Source: Termitomyces sp. T153 (lineage: Eukaryota > Basidiomycota > Agaricomycetes > Agaricales > Lyophyllaceae). From it: a DNA stretch of 64,000 nt. A program made the translations under genes and the position numbers. The stretch spans positions 456,473-520,472 of the forward strand of contig JACKQL020000036.1 of NCBI GenBank assembly GCA_018296165.2, read 5' to 3'. Below, piece after piece: positions 1 to 13,400 of the stretch. Position 1 is the stretch's first letter. Each line of letters opens with the position of its first letter. A model generated the notes under the pieces. The model was not told where the DNA came from. It searched no databases and saw nothing but the letters and a program-made list of their open reading frames with translations.

Positions 1-2228
1 TTCATCGTTCCACAGGAAATTCATTTCTCTTGGTTTAGAGGCGCGCAGATCGGCAAGCGTGAGGTTTTCAGCGCGCCATGGTAATCCAAGCGTCAACTTC
101 AACAAGTCCGGAACAATTGTTGAGGAAATGGGATCTGTACGTAGATGCTGCAAGCTCTTGACCTCCCAATCACGCTTTGACTCTATCGTTTGTAGACAAT
201 AAAGTCTTTAGAAATCTCTACTCAGAATCTGGTGCTTGAGGTTTCATCGTTATCAAAGAAAGGCCATGGCCTTGGCAAAGACAAAACCAAAGATTCGATC
301 AAAGAATCCAGATTTAGTTTCTTCAAACGATGTGAGATTCCAGCCCGTGAACGCGTTAGCGCGTCTAAAACATATCAATCAGCTTCAAATCAGTCGCCGC
401 CGCATCTCTCCGAGTTCGGATTGGACACTATAGCATTGGTTCCTGACACTCTCCCCCCGGCTTTCCACCGTCTTCAACTGGCACTGGAAACCCTGAAAAC
501 CCAACATGCGATGTTGTTGGCATCAATGCAAACGCTGACTGAAAAGAGCCAGTCCACTCAAGGATCGCCCCTTCCTGCTACAGTTGAAGAGGAAGGTTCT
601 TCAGCCCTTTACGACCCTTCTACGCGGTTGTCAACACCAGTCTCAAGGTTGTCTAAACGCGCCTCGATCGGAACTAGCGGAAGCGGAAGTCTGCAGGAGT
701 GGTTCGACGCCCTTGATGGCGCTGAGGAATTCGTAATGGATGTGCCGACTCCCGAAGAGCAACCAAGTAGAATGCTTATAGACGAGAGTCGAAGTAGCCT
801 TAATCAGGAAGACGCGTCTAGTATCGACACTGATATGGAGAATGTTGACAGAGAGCAGCATGGTGCCCCAATGAATGTTCCGTCTGCTCTTGAATCTCCC
901 CAGGTGAAACGTCGAACACAACTTCCATCACCTCCTGTTGGTGATGAAGGCAGTCTTTTTGCGATACTCAAGAAAAATGTTGGAAAGGTGAGGATTCATA
1001 TCTACGTACACTGCTTTGTCTATAAATAAATGACATTTCTGCCATCCCGATCAGGACCTCTCTACGATCACATTCCCTGTCACGTTCAATGAACCTCTCA
1101 CCCTCCTCCAAAGAGCAGCAGAAGAAGTAGAATACCATCATATCCTTGACGACGCCGTACGGGCGGACAGTTCGATCGACAGAATATGTTATGTTGCGGC
1201 TTTCGCTGTTTCTAGCTATACCCACACAAGACATCGAACTGGAAGGAAAGCCTTGTAAGCCCAATTTGACCTGTTCGACATTCGTTGAGACTGGAAACAT
1301 TTAGTAACCCTATGCTCGGCGAGACATTTGAAGACCAGCGGATGAAATTCATCGCGGAGAAAGTCCGTCATAACCCTCTTGAAATCGCATATCATGCCGA
1401 AGGAAGGAATTGGGAGCTAAATGCCACTTCCTCTGGACGGACCAAATTCTGGGGTACGCAGGATCCATACGTTCCCGAATTATTGCCGAATTCTGTTTTT
1501 GTGTAGGCAAAAGTCTGGAGATCATCCCTCTCGGTACTACACATTTGACGATTGGAAAGGATCATTATGTATGGTTAGTCCCGTCCTATCGTTCTAAGTA
1601 CATTTCTTTATCAAGCAACAAATTAAACAAAAGGAACAAACCATCGTCGTTCATGAGGAATCTAATGGTTGGTACCAAGTATCTTGAACACACAGGCAAG
1701 CTTACAATAGAGAACACCCGTGATCAAACACGATGTGTTCTGGACTTCAAACCGAACGGTTATTGGGGCCCCTCGAACGTAGTGACTGGAATTGTTTATG
1801 GGCCTCTAGGTGACATTGTCATGAACTTAGATGGGAAGTGGGATGATCGGATGACCCAAACGCTCGACTCTTCACATTTCCGGATACTTTGGCGTTCAAC
1901 GCCATTTTCGAAGAATGCACACGAGTTTTACGGGTTTACTTCGTTTGGCATCACCTTGAATGAATTGACGGACAATCTTCTTGGGAAGATACCCCCGACG
2001 GATTCGCGCCTCCGTCCGGATGTCAGAGCTTTAGAGGAAGGAGATATAGATCGGGCGGAAGAACAAAAACTGATAGTGGAAGAGATGCAGCGGGAACGTC
2101 GCAGGCAGGGAAAAGACTATCATCCCCGATGGTTCAGACAGAAAGGGGATGAATGGATTTACGCTGGAGGTTACTGGGAGGCACGAGATCGGGACTGGAA
2201 AGGAGAGGTCATTCAATCTTTGTGGTAA
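1..2228 (+). CDS. Oxysterol-binding protein, Osh3-like (5' end outside window)
   Basis: This is the 3' part of a sterol/PI4P lipid-transfer protein that would work at membrane contact sites. The gene starts upstream of the window; bases 1-85 read as a possible exon of the N-terminal PH/GOLD part. A Ser/Pro-rich linker (about 232-1000) is followed by the OSBP-related domain over exons from about 1057 to 2228. Introns fit at about 1000-1056, 1257-1304, 1454-1507 and 1573-1632. The lipid-binding signature NPMLGETFED (about 1306) is present, followed by EKVRHNP, KPSSFMRNLMVGTKYLEH and the C-terminal WIYAGGYWEARDRDW. From recall of the family, the long match and the C-terminus fit the Osh3 group best. 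The usual His-His-Pro signature reads His-Asn-Pro here. The stop is TAA at 2226-2228. The identity is secure; the exact subgroup and the upstream exons are inferred. Confidence 0.88.
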
Positions 2229-2602
2229 CCCACCATATACCTTTGCTAATTGCTACTAAGATATGCATTGTCATAAATATGGATCAGCTGCAGCTCTTTA
2301 CCGTTTTGAACTCTCAGTGAATTTATACGAGGAAATGGCCCAATCTTAGTTAACAAGCAAACCTGCAAATAAAAATTGCTGTTTATAGAATAACACGAGC
2401 CATTCGTCATCCGCACTGATTTACATATGAACCTACAAGAGATATCGCGGGACTATTTATGAAAACCCGTCGTTTTGCCGCATTCACCATGTGGTTATCG
2501 CTTCTGCGCAAAGGGAGACTATACTTACCGAGGATGATTCGTGTGCCTTAGTCCAGTCTTTATAGGCTCATATGAACGTTCATGGTTTTGATACGAGGTA
2601 CC
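2229..2602. other. Intergenic, OSBP 3' end to beta-glucosidase start
   Basis: This 374-bp gap lies between two genes on the same strand. It must hold the terminator of the OSBP gene and the promoter of the GH3 gene. I see no clear TATA box, carbon-catabolite site cluster or ORF that I would defend. Confidence 0.5.
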
Positions 2603-5600
2603 ATGCAAATTCACCATCTTGGATCGCTCATATTTCTTACCACTGTTGTGGCTCAGCAGCCACTGTATACCCAGTGTGGAGGTATCAACTGGTCGGTATC
2701 TCCCAACTTGTTGCAGGTGACAGAAGTTCAGTGTGTTCTGCAGGACAGGGGCAACAACTTGTGTCAGCGGCGCAGTGTGCACAGTGTTGAATCCCTGTAA
2801 GGATAATATCACTGCTGTCTTTGACTACGTCTGATGGCATCTAGATTATTCTCAGTGCATTCCTGCTTCTTCGTCGACTTTTAGTACTTCCTCTCAAACC
2901 TCGAGTGCAACCACGATTTCGACGAGCACGACCAGCTCGACGCAGTCGACGACAACCTCAAGTTCTCCTACCTCATCAGGTACACCAGGTAATTAGTATT
3001 CCGTACAACAGATTTCTTTCAGTCCTGTTTATTGTCATCCAAGCGAATCTATCACCAGAGTGGGCCGCTGCATACACAAAGGTGAACCTTTTTACCGCCA
3101 TAGTGATGAAAACCATAGCTAAGGATACACTAGGCTCGAGCCGCAGTCGCTCAACTGTCATTGACGGACAAAGTTAATCTTGCTACGGGTAACTGTACAA
3201 CCAAGATCCTACTTTTATTGTTTACTTATTATCCAAATCTCCCAGGCGTCCAGTGGCAAAAAGGTCTGTTTCTTCTGAAGGTTTCGACGGTCTAGTTGAA
3301 ATTACAACACAGGGAACTGTGTTGGAAACACTCCACCCATTGAATCCATAAATTTCCCAGGACTTTGTCTCGAGGGTACGTGTCGTCGCGTCGCCCAACC
3401 CGAGCCTTTAGATTAATGATTGTCCAATGATACAAATTTGAACAGACGGGCCTGTTGGTGCTCGGTACGCGGATAACGTATCTGCCTTTACTGCGTAAGT
3501 GATCGAATCTTTGAATTCGAGGTCATGCAAATAATCTGCGTCGCGTTGTCAGTGGCATCAATGTAGCAGCTACCTTCAACCGTACGCTTATGGCACAACA
3601 CGGAGCGGCCGTTGGTGCCGAGTTCCGAGGGAAAGGCATAAATGTCGCGCTTGCCCCTATGATGTAGGTCCAATCTCATTTCCTTGGCTGTATCTGAGTG
3701 TCTCGTAGGAATATCGTCCGTGCCCCTGCTGCTGGAAGAAACTGGGAAAGGTAAACTTTGTCTCTGTGTTGGTAGCACGTACTAATTCTGAGTCAGCTTC
3801 GGCGGTGATCCGTATCTTTCTGGAGAGGCCGCCTTTGAAGTGATAACTGGAATCCAATCGCAAGGCGTTCAAGGTATGTTCAGCCAACCTGGTCTGTATT
3901 CTTTCCCGAATGTATTGCGTCATACAGCGAGCGCAAAGCACTACGTCAATAATGAGCAAGAACATTTCCGAGACTCCAGCTCCTCCAATGTTGATGACAG
4001 GTATCTATACAGATCTTTCTTTTTTTTTGACCGAGAACTTTGATTGATGTTTGTTACTCTAGGACCGTAAGTTTTTTGCCCCTGAATTCGTCTTTCAAAC
4101 TCTGTTCGATTTGTTAGCAACATGAAATTTATGCTGCCCCTGTATGTATGTTTTTGATCTTCAACGTAAATTTGGTGACTTTTTCGTCAAGTTTTTGCGT
4201 AGCGTGCAAGCCAACGCTGCATCCGTCATGTGTAGTTACAGTTGAGTTCATTCGATACCATTTCTAGTCCTGCACTCAATGACCAGTCTGCTTTGAAGAT
4301 CAAAGTGAGCCAGAAACATTTCTATTTCCCATTCGTTATTGAAGCAGCGTCCCTAGTCAACGGCAGCTATGCTTGTGAGAACGACAAAACTTTGAACGGC
4401 ATTCTAAAGGACGAATTTGGTTTCCCCGGATGTAAGCAATCAATTTCTGGCATAATTTTGTTTTGTGGCCTGAAATCATTTGGTAGATGTTGTGTCAGGT
4501 ACGAAACGTCGATGTCTTGGTATCTTATGAAAGCTGAGCATATTTCCAGATTGGTGGGCGACTGTATGATGGTTCAATATCTTTTCTGTGATAACCTCCG
4601 ATGTGATGCCTTGTCCACAGCACTCAACCTTGTCAGTCAACAATGGTCTTGATGCAAGTGTTCTGATCTTGGTTCTCATCTACATGGTTGCTGATACTAT
4701 ACGACAGATGACAATGCCAGGTAAACTTCATTTTTAACTTGGTCAATGTTGCTGCTATCTTCGATGTCCCTGCAGGCGATATTTCTCTGAGTTCAGGTAT
4801 AGTTGGATTGGTAAAACAAGAGGTACTTAGCATTAATCAAACCACAAGGCACTACCTATTTTGGGCAGGCGTTGGTCAACGCTGTCCAATCTGGATCTGT
4901 TTCCCAGTCTCGAATCGATGTGCGGCACAAGCTCACAATGTACACTGAGTAACGAATGCTTATTCGAACTGTTCAGGATATGGCACTCCGCATTCTAGCA
5001 GCGTGGTGCGAGAGACTGCATTTTTGTTTTTCCCTTTGCTTAAGCCACGCAGGTATCTAGTCGGGCAAGATTCAAGTTTTCCGAGCGTCAACTTCAACGC
5101 GTGGAATATCAATGCACCAGTCAATACGCATGTCGATGTTCAAGGGGATCACAAAGCGTAAGGCAAATCTTTCGTTGCTTTTATGGCTACACTAACAAAT
5201 ATTCATGATGATGGCCAGTATCATCCGCAACATTGGGGTAGCATCGACTGTGTTGCTGAAAAATGCCAAAAACGTTTTGCCTCTCGTTTCTCCAAAATCC
5301 ATAGGGATCGTCGGTAACGGCGCAGGCTCTAGTTCCCGGGGACCGAATGGGTGCGCCACTTATGAATAGTCATTTATGAATGACCCTTGACGATAATGGA
5401 TCCATCTTCTTGTAGTTATACCGATAGATCTGGAAACGATGGTGTATTGGCTATGGGCGAGTCTAAACAGAGGAATAAAACACGCTGGGCGATCAGACTA
5501 AGTTTTTTTTAGGATGGGGCAGCGGGACAGCAGATTTCCCATACTTGATCACGGTTCGTAGGTTCTCAGTATCTTGTTTATCACAAACAATTTTCATTGT

Positions 5601-7063
5601 TTTTCTAAGCCGCTGGATGCTATTACTGCCAAAGCCAAAGTTACTGGGACAACAATATCCTCCTCCTTGAGTGATACAGACTTGAATGCTGCTGCCAACG
5701 CAGTATTGGAAAAAGATGTTGCTATTGTCTTCATCACAGGTTCGTTGTCTGTTGTTCCTTTGTCTTCAAATCTTATATGCAAGCGATTAGCCGATTCTGG
5801 GGAAGGTTACCTTACTGTCGAAGGTTCGATGATTTATGAATGCTTAGTGCTGCTGATCGTCGAAAAATAGGTAATGCGGGAGATCGTAATGACCTGGGCG
5901 CCTGGCATGGAGGAGTATGCAACCCATTTTGTTTTACTATGCACCGATTGACATGTATAAAACAGGATGCTCTCGTGGCCAAAGTTGCTAGCGTCAATTC
6001 TAATACCATTGTCGTCGTTAATAGCGTTGGTCCCATCATAATGGAAGCTTGGATTGATCATGTTAATGGTGGGTTTCATTCTCCCGCGCGTTTTCGACAT
6101 CGTTATTTAACTCTCGTCTTACAAATGGTGCAGTGACCGCTGTGGTAAGCAGATGTCAGACTAATCAATACAGTGATATAGCACTTCATTTGGCTCTATA
6201 AAGGTCTGGAGCGGCTTACCCGGTCAAGAAGCTGGTGTGTATCTTCGGCTTGTTTCTTTATTGATGAAATAACTCACAAGTATGACAGGAAACTCTGTCA
6301 CTGATATTCTTTATGGCCTTTACAATCCAAGGTATATTGTCACAACATGCACAAGGCTAAGGAGATAGTTTAGCACATTTCCAGTGGCCGGCTGCCTTAT
6401 ACTATTGGCAAAAGCACCTCCGACTACGCGGCTCAAGTCCTATACAGTTCTAGTGCATCGATCCTGTCTATACCATACAGCGAAGGACTGTTTGTTGACT
6501 ACCGTCACTTTGACAAGAATGCCATTACGCCACGATTTGAATTTGGGTTTGGTCTCTCTTATACGACATTCCAATATTCCAGCATGAGTATTTCGGGGTC
6601 GACCGTAGGAGGTAGCGCTCCCACGGGATCGGCACTTGATCCTTGGTAGGAAGTTACACAGTTGCAGACGAACGTCCACTGAATAGTTTTACCACAAGGT
6701 TACATACCAAAGTAATCACCATAACATTTACCGTGCAAAATAACGGGACAGTTGCTGGACACGAAGTATGATTTCTTCTGGAGAAGCGATTGCTTAATGA
6801 ATTATCTTTGTTTGGGCCAGATCCCTCAATTGTATACTACACCTCCAGCTGTCATCCAGTCTGCACCGAAGAACCTGAAAGGTTTCGATAGCATTTATCT
6901 CGCACCTGGGCAAAGTAAGACAGCTACGATGCAGCTTTCTCGTTATGATATTTCGTTTTGGGACGTCCTTAGCCAACGCTGGAAAGTACCTACCGGCACA
7001 CATGGAATCTCGATAGGAGCAAGTAGCAGGGACATTCGGTTGACGGGATCATTCATGGTTTAA
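2603..7063 (+). CDS. GH3 beta-glucosidase with N-terminal CBM1 cellulose-binding module
   Basis: A secreted enzyme that would hydrolyse cellobiose and short beta-glucans outside the cell. The ATG at 2603 opens a short signal peptide (hydrophobic stretch SLIFLTTVVA). A CBM1 follows, split by two introns; once spliced it has QCGGINWTGATTC and NPYYSQC, the module's usual cysteines and aromatics. A Ser/Thr linker (about 2868-2990) leads into the GH3 catalytic domain. Landmarks in order are LTDKVNLATG, FPGLCLEDGPVGAR, KGINVALAPMMNIVRAP, GRNWE, KHYVNNEQEHFR, VMCSY-type region, VVSDWWA with the nucleophile Asp codon split by an intron near 4499-4551, MTMPGD, and the C-terminal fibronectin-III-like part (IPQLY, FDSIYLAPGQ). 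I can thread the whole gene through about two dozen short introns without a frame break, and two of them are GC-AG. The stop is TAA at 7061-7063. This is the CBM1-GH3 layout known from wood-decay basidiomycetes such as Phanerochaete Cel3A. Confidence 0.93.
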
Positions 7064-7153
7064 ATATCAAGTACTGTTTATGTAATGATGATCGGCAGAG
7101 AATAAAAGATTTTGCAATCATTTGAATGGATGGAAAACTGACAGTGGTAAGCC

Positions 7154-10100
7154 GTGATGCTTCGAGGTTCACGTATCCAGCCTCGGAGAGGTTTGGACGT
7201 CATTAAGCGTGCTTTAGCCACGCACACTCCGCTGGTCGAAAAATCTTGCGCTTCAATCACTCCTCCCTACGCAAAGCTGATACAGAACCTTGAACATGTC
7301 CGAGGCATACTGAACAGGCCTTTGACGCTGTCAGAGAAGATTCTTTACAGCCATCTCGTCGACCCTCAGAAGTCACTGGCAGGAGGTGGTAAAATCAGGG
7401 GAGAAGCATACCTCCAGCTTCACCCCGAGAGAGTTGCAATGCAAGACGCCTCTGCTCAGTACGCCATTTGATATCGAAGTATTCGTTTGACTGACATTCA
7501 GAAAATAGAATGGCGCTGTGAGTTTGACACTCAACAAGAAGTTTCTCTACCAATCCAGTCTACTTCAGTCTTCAGTTTATGAGCGCTGGTCTTTCCCAAT
7601 GCGCGGTTCCCACAAGCATTCATTGTGACCATCTGATCCAAGCCTCAGAAGGTGCCGATGCTGATTTGAAGGTATCTACATAGCTAACGTGTACGCATCC
7701 CAACCTTATGTTTATGTGAAAGCGTTCGATTATTTCCAATCAAGAGGTATTCGAATTCCTGGAGAGTGCTTCCCGGAAGTATGGAATAGAATTTTGGCGT
7801 CCTGGGTCTGGAATTATCCATCAGATAGTTTTGGAGAACTACGCGGCTCCCGGAATGTTAATGTCAGTTTTTCTTCGCTTTTCACTTGTCAATATAGTGT
7901 ACAAAGAAAATCTTTCAGGTTGGGTACAGGTGGGGATGTCATTTGATTCTTTGTGCCATTGTGTCTGACGATATTAGATTCTCATACACCGAATGCTGGA
8001 GGTCTAGGCATGCTTGCTATCGGTGTTGGCGGTGCTGATGCTGTGGACGCGATGACCGGGACTCCTTGGGAACTTAAAGCACCGCAAGTTGTGGGTGAGT
8101 TTTGCGTGTAACCGATCATTTCTGCTCGACCTTCAACGCCTGCCTAGGTATACATCTCACAGGTTCTCTGAATAACTGGTCTACGACGAAGGATTTAATC
8201 CTTCACTTAGCCGGTAGATTGACTGTCAGGGTGAGCTTACTGGTCTGAGTATGTGATATTAGGCTGAAGGACAATAGGGTGGAACAGGTCGCATTTTGGA
8301 ATACTTCGGACCTGGTGTCTTCAATCAGTCTTGCACGGGTATGTTACATACATTTTTATCATGTCAAGGTGAATCTTTGTAATTCTGATCAGGATTGGCG
8401 ACTATTGCAAATATGGGTGCCGAAGTGGGCGCAACGACCTCCACCTTCCCTTATACTCCAAAGATGAACGCTTATTTGAAAGCCACTGGCCGCGGACTCG
8501 TTGCCATTGCGGCTGACGAAGCTGCTTCTCAAGGTTTCCTTAGCCCTGATGACGGAGCCCAGTATGACGAAGTCATTGATATTGTGAGCTTGTCTAGTCT
8601 ATACTTCTGTAACTTTCGGCTGATTGCATGTAGAATCTATCGGAAATTGAACCCACTATTACTGGCCCTTTCACCCCTGATCTAGCAACACCCATTTCGA
8701 AATTCGGCTCTTTTGTTAAAGATCAAGGTTGGAAGGATGAATTCTCTGCTGGTCTGATAGGATCTTGCACAAACAGCTCGTACGAAGACATGGTAATATA
8801 GTTCAATCACTCTCAGTATACTGGTGTTCTTGACTTGGGATCCTTCTTAGACCCGCGTCGCGGACTTGGCCAGACAAGCTCAAGCTGCAGGAATACAAGC
8901 GAAGGTGACACGAGTTTATTGTGGATTTTTACAATACTTGACCAAGAGCAGGTTCCCTTTTTGTGTACCCCCGGGTCTGAGCAGATCCGCGCGACTATGG
9001 AACGGGATAACGTCACAGCATCCTTGGAGGGAGTTGGCGCAGTCGTGCTCGCAAATGCATGTGGTCCTTGCATTGGTCAGGTCTGTCCTTCTCTTTCACC
9101 AATGTCTTCTGCCTCATTATATTCGCCTGGTTCAGTGGAAGCGAGAAGATAGGAAAGACGAAGAAAATGGTAATTTGTCGCTAAACATTCACCACAAAAA
9201 ATTGACGGAAACCAACAATTTAGCCATTCTCACAAGTTTCAACCGTAATTTCAAGTCTAGGAACGACGGAAATCGACTCACTATGAACTTCCTTGCTTCC
9301 CCGACCGTTGTAACTGCTATGTCATTTTCAGGCAAATTGTCGTTTAACCCTATAACCGATTCCTTAACACTTCCTTCCGGAGAGGCTTTCAAGTTTACCC
9401 CGCCTTCTGGCCAAGATCTTCCTTCAGCTGGTTTTGCTGCTGGAGAGGCATCTTACTACCCTCGGCCAAATCCACGACCACAGCCAGATGTAGAGGTTGT
9501 CATCAAACCTGATTCGCAACGTTTGGAACTACTGGAACCGTTCCCTAGCCACTTCGGTGAAAATAATCCTAGGGGGCTGGAACTTCCTCCTCTAAAGGTA
9601 TTGATGCGGGTCCGTGGCAAGTGCACAACAGATCATATTTCGGCTGCGGTATGTAACAGATTTCACTCTCTGCCATTGTCTATATCTCGTTGCAGGGTCC
9701 ATGGTTGAAATACAAGGGTCACTTGACTAATATATCGGAAAATCTCTGTAAGCTTCTCATTTCCGCACCATAGGGCGAATTTTGAGTTTGATATTGTTCT
9801 AGTGATCACGGTAGTTGTGCATGAACTCGAAAAGTGATGGTTCTGAATTAGCTTTATTAGGCCGTCAATGACGAAGGCGGAGATGTTAACAAAGCTTTCG
9901 ATCGCAACATGGAAGTATCTGGAACGATCCCTGCAATTGCTCAGAGTTTCAAAGCTCGTCAGCAGCCTTGGGCTCTGATTGTTGATGAGAACTATGGCGA
10001 GGGCAGCGCGCGGGAACACGCAGCATTGCAACCCAGGTTTTACGGTGTGTAGTGGACCTCACTTTGCATGTGCCATTAGAAGTATTGACACTCTATTTTA

Positions 10101-10458
10101 AGGATGTGCGCTTATCCTTGCGCGGTCATTCGCTCGTATTCACGAGACAAATCTCAAAGTAAGCTTGTCGTAATTTGTCACGATAGTTCTTGCTAATGAA
10201 TGGCCACAGAAACAAGGTGTTCTGCCTCTCTGGTTCGTAAACAAGGCTGATTATAGTCGCATCGGCTCTGGGGACATTATTGAGACTGTTGGTCTTGCCG
10301 ACACAATTCGTAGAGTCCCAGATGCCTCCATTAAAATTAGGGTTACCAAACTCGATGGGGAAGTATTCAATATCGAAACCAACCATACAATGTCAAGTGA
10401 CCAACTTAAATGGCTGGAGGCCGGTTCCGCTTTAAATTATATTCGTTCCCAGATATAG
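7154..10458 (+). CDS. Mitochondrial aconitate hydratase, Aco2 type
   Basis: A 4Fe-4S hydro-lyase. Aconitases interconvert citrate and isocitrate in the TCA cycle; the yeast Aco2 paralogue acts mainly in lysine synthesis on homocitrate. The N-terminus ([12 protein letters not shown], then KRALATHTP) is basic and looks like a mitochondrial presequence. Family landmarks in order: [105 protein letters not shown] and [10 protein letters not shown], the last two holding the cluster-binding cysteines. The C-terminal swivel domain has [15 protein letters not shown] and [19 protein letters not shown]. The wording of the middle block resembles Aco2 more than Aco1. All exons join in frame, and the stop TAG is at 10456-10458. 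The stop codon of MSH1 on the other strand is only 32 bp away. Confidence 0.92.
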
Positions 10459-10490
10459 CTACAATTCGGGTATACCATTTTCAATATGGA

Positions 10491-13400
10491 TCAATGCCCT
10501 TTACAATCAATCCTGTGGCTGTCAGCTTCTCTTGTTTTCAATAATGTCAGTGTGTCTTTCGCGACGTTCACAGCAGCAACAGGCATGCCAGCGAGCTGAG
10601 CAACCTTCAAACCATGACTATCACGGTTCACACCAGGGCGAAGACGGTATTGGTATGCAAAATGAGCATCCTGTGAGCATTCAGGAATGGCGATCATACA
10701 GTGGAATTTGAAGTTAAAGGACCTACATCGGTCTCATCAACGTCGGTACAGAAAAACTCGACGCTCCCAAAGTCATTTCGATTTTGATTGGGATATCCAA
10801 GCATATCTGATAGTTCATGAAAGTGTGTCGCATAGAGCGCTCGACATTGATTTGTGTTGACAAGGTGATGGAGGGTGGCATATGCGATCGCTAGACCGTC
10901 TGTCACTGTAGTCCCACGACCCACTTCATCCATGATGACCTAGTGAAGAAGGTAAGAGATTTCGCGGTAAAACTTTGAGCAAAACATACTAGGCTTTTTG
11001 GAGTGGCACGACGAAGAATTTCTGCTGTCTCAAGCATCTCCACCATGAACGTACTTCGGTCGTGAAATAGGTCGTCTTTGGCACCTACCCTAGAGAAAAG
11101 TCTGTCTACAATGCCCAAAACAGCAAAATCTGCGGGTACGAATGATCCAGTCTGAGCCAATATGGCAATTAAGGCAGTTTGACGTAGAAAGGTCGATTTC
11201 CCCGCCATGTTCGGCCCTGTAATGACATGCAGCCGACTCGTTGTAGTCAGAGCTACTGAATTAGGAGCAAAGACGCGGCCCGTTGCAAGGAGTCCTAGTT
11301 CGACCGTGGGATGCCTGCCATTGATTACCTGGTATATCGGCCTGCGGTCGACGTCAGCGTGATTTTTACTCTGAACCAGCTGTCGCTCACTCATTTGTCA
11401 TTTTGGGTCTTGCAAAGTTGAGCTCGGAAGCCAATGTGGCAAAAGACATAGCAACATCTAGTTCATCCAATAGTCGGGCGTTGCGTCGAAGTGATTGAGA
11501 ATGACCGTTAACCTTCTCGTTGGTCAGCAAAATAGCATTTATAAAGTAGGATCTCACCTCGTGTCGAAGGACCTCAAAGGCCTCCTTTTCTGCTAATGTC
11601 AAAGCTAGAGTTTTTTCAGCGATCTGACTTGCAAGGAGAGACCAGTCCTATACATTTCATCGCTTATGATTCAAATTCGTTGAATGAGATTACGCACTTT
11701 GAAGAAAAAGCAACGAGTGCTCGCACTTTCCGCAATAGACACGAATTCCGGGTTTGCAATTATTTTCGTTTGATCTCGTTTAGCCTTCGCAAGATGAACG
11801 TGCATTCCATGGGCTGGCGAAACGCGTAGGGTTAGAGAAGGGGCGTCTGCACCGCAGCAAGAGATGAGACATGAGAAGCAAAAAAGATGTACGTCCTGCT
11901 GACCATAACTCAATTGAAGGTTCCTCTCCATCTCTTCTCGCTCAAACAAGAGCTTTTGGAGAACATCATGCAAACTCATCAGCGTCGTAGAAAAGCTGTA
12001 CAGTAGCCCATATTTAACATATTACTGTTGAAGAACGTATGACAGACCTTGGCTTGATTGTCCCTTTCCATGTTCCAGGCCTCCAGGGTGTTCCCGTGTC
12101 ACTGGGAAGAATTTCTTCGTCTTCGCTCACAGGGATTTCTTCAGTATCTTCGCTCACAGAAATTTTCTCAATATCTTCGCCCACAGGGATTTCTTCAGTG
12201 TCTTCGCTCACAGGGATTTCCTCAGTGTCTTCGCCAGTACTAGCCTCAATGGAGGTAGATTCAGGCAAATCATGAGAAGACTTGTCGTCTAAAGCGGTGC
12301 TAATCCTCTTTGAAAGACTGTCTAGTGGAATCATTCGGGATATCAACGCATCCAGACTCGCCCAGTCATCAATATTAAAGTCTGAGCGTTCGATAGATTC
12401 CATTTCCTTTTCATGCTGGACGCGTTTTATGATACCAGTCCACGTACGTATGGTTCGTTTGATGCCCAGTAGATCAGCTGTCTCTCCTCGACCCAGTATA
12501 AACTTTTGAGATATCCGAATTGTATCTTCTGTGTTAGCCAAAGCTTCAGCAATGTCGGCATGAAAGTGAGGCCTTGAATGGAGAAAGGCAACCAAAGCTT
12601 GTCGAGCATTGATTTCAGAAATGGAAGTGCTTGGTGAGCCTGTTCGGGGAGCATGAGTTGAGAGCAATTTTTGAGTTTGCCAGCTCTTACAAAGCCATCT
12701 ACTGAGGAGACGAGTGCCACCGATAGTGACAGTCCGTTTTATTCCACTCAAAAGACTACCTTTGGTGCCACCCTCTCTAAATCCTTCCCTAATTTCGAGT
12801 GCCTTGATAGTATGAGAATCTATCTGCATGCGCTCCTCATTGGCTTCATGATTTGGTGGGGAGAGTACAGGCATGTGTTCCAACAGGTTTGCATGGAGGT
12901 ATGCTGTCAAAAGGCGGATCGCTAAAGCCTCGTCAGGACCAATATCACGACTCCTGACGACAGGTTTTCCAGATAAATCGCCTGGGTTGCACGCATCGGT
13001 TACTACTGAGTCGAAAGGAAGTTCGAGATCTTCCGAGGACGTTTCCGTAGGTATAATATATGAAATGAAATTATCATCTTCCGCAAGCGCCTCGTAGATA
13101 GGGTGCTCTTTTATTTGTTGTAAGCGGCCGTCCAATACAACCTCTCTAGGAGCTATTCGCGTTAGCTCATCTCGCAAACCATCGATATTCGTGCTCCTAG
13201 AAAAGAACTCTCCGGTCGACACGTCAATCCATGCTAGACCTACCCCATTATCGGTCGACAGAGCTTCATCGGTACCTAAAATTCCGATAGCAAGAAGATA
13301 ATTGTTTTCGAAAGGGTTTAAAAATGGCTCATCAATGAGCGTTCCTGGAGTGACGACGCGGGTGACTCGTCTATCAAATGTTCTTGTCTTCTCAGAGTAA

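Noticed and set aside
2582..2800. A CBM1 that seems to break off into nonsense after CGGINW
   Set aside because: Removing an intron that starts gtcggt and ends ctgcag, and a second starting gtaagg, restores a complete CBM1. The module is intact.
7154..10458. Reading this gene as homoaconitase (Lys4)
   Set aside because: The wording around [15 protein letters not shown] and [11 protein letters not shown], and the domain order, is that of aconitase, closest to Aco2 in my recall. Lys4 belongs to the LeuC-like branch.
12039..12275. Plus-strand Ser/Thr/Ile-rich repeat protein at the MSH1 minisatellite
   Set aside because: It is the shadow of the 27-bp repeat. The minus-strand Msh1 frame continues on both sides.
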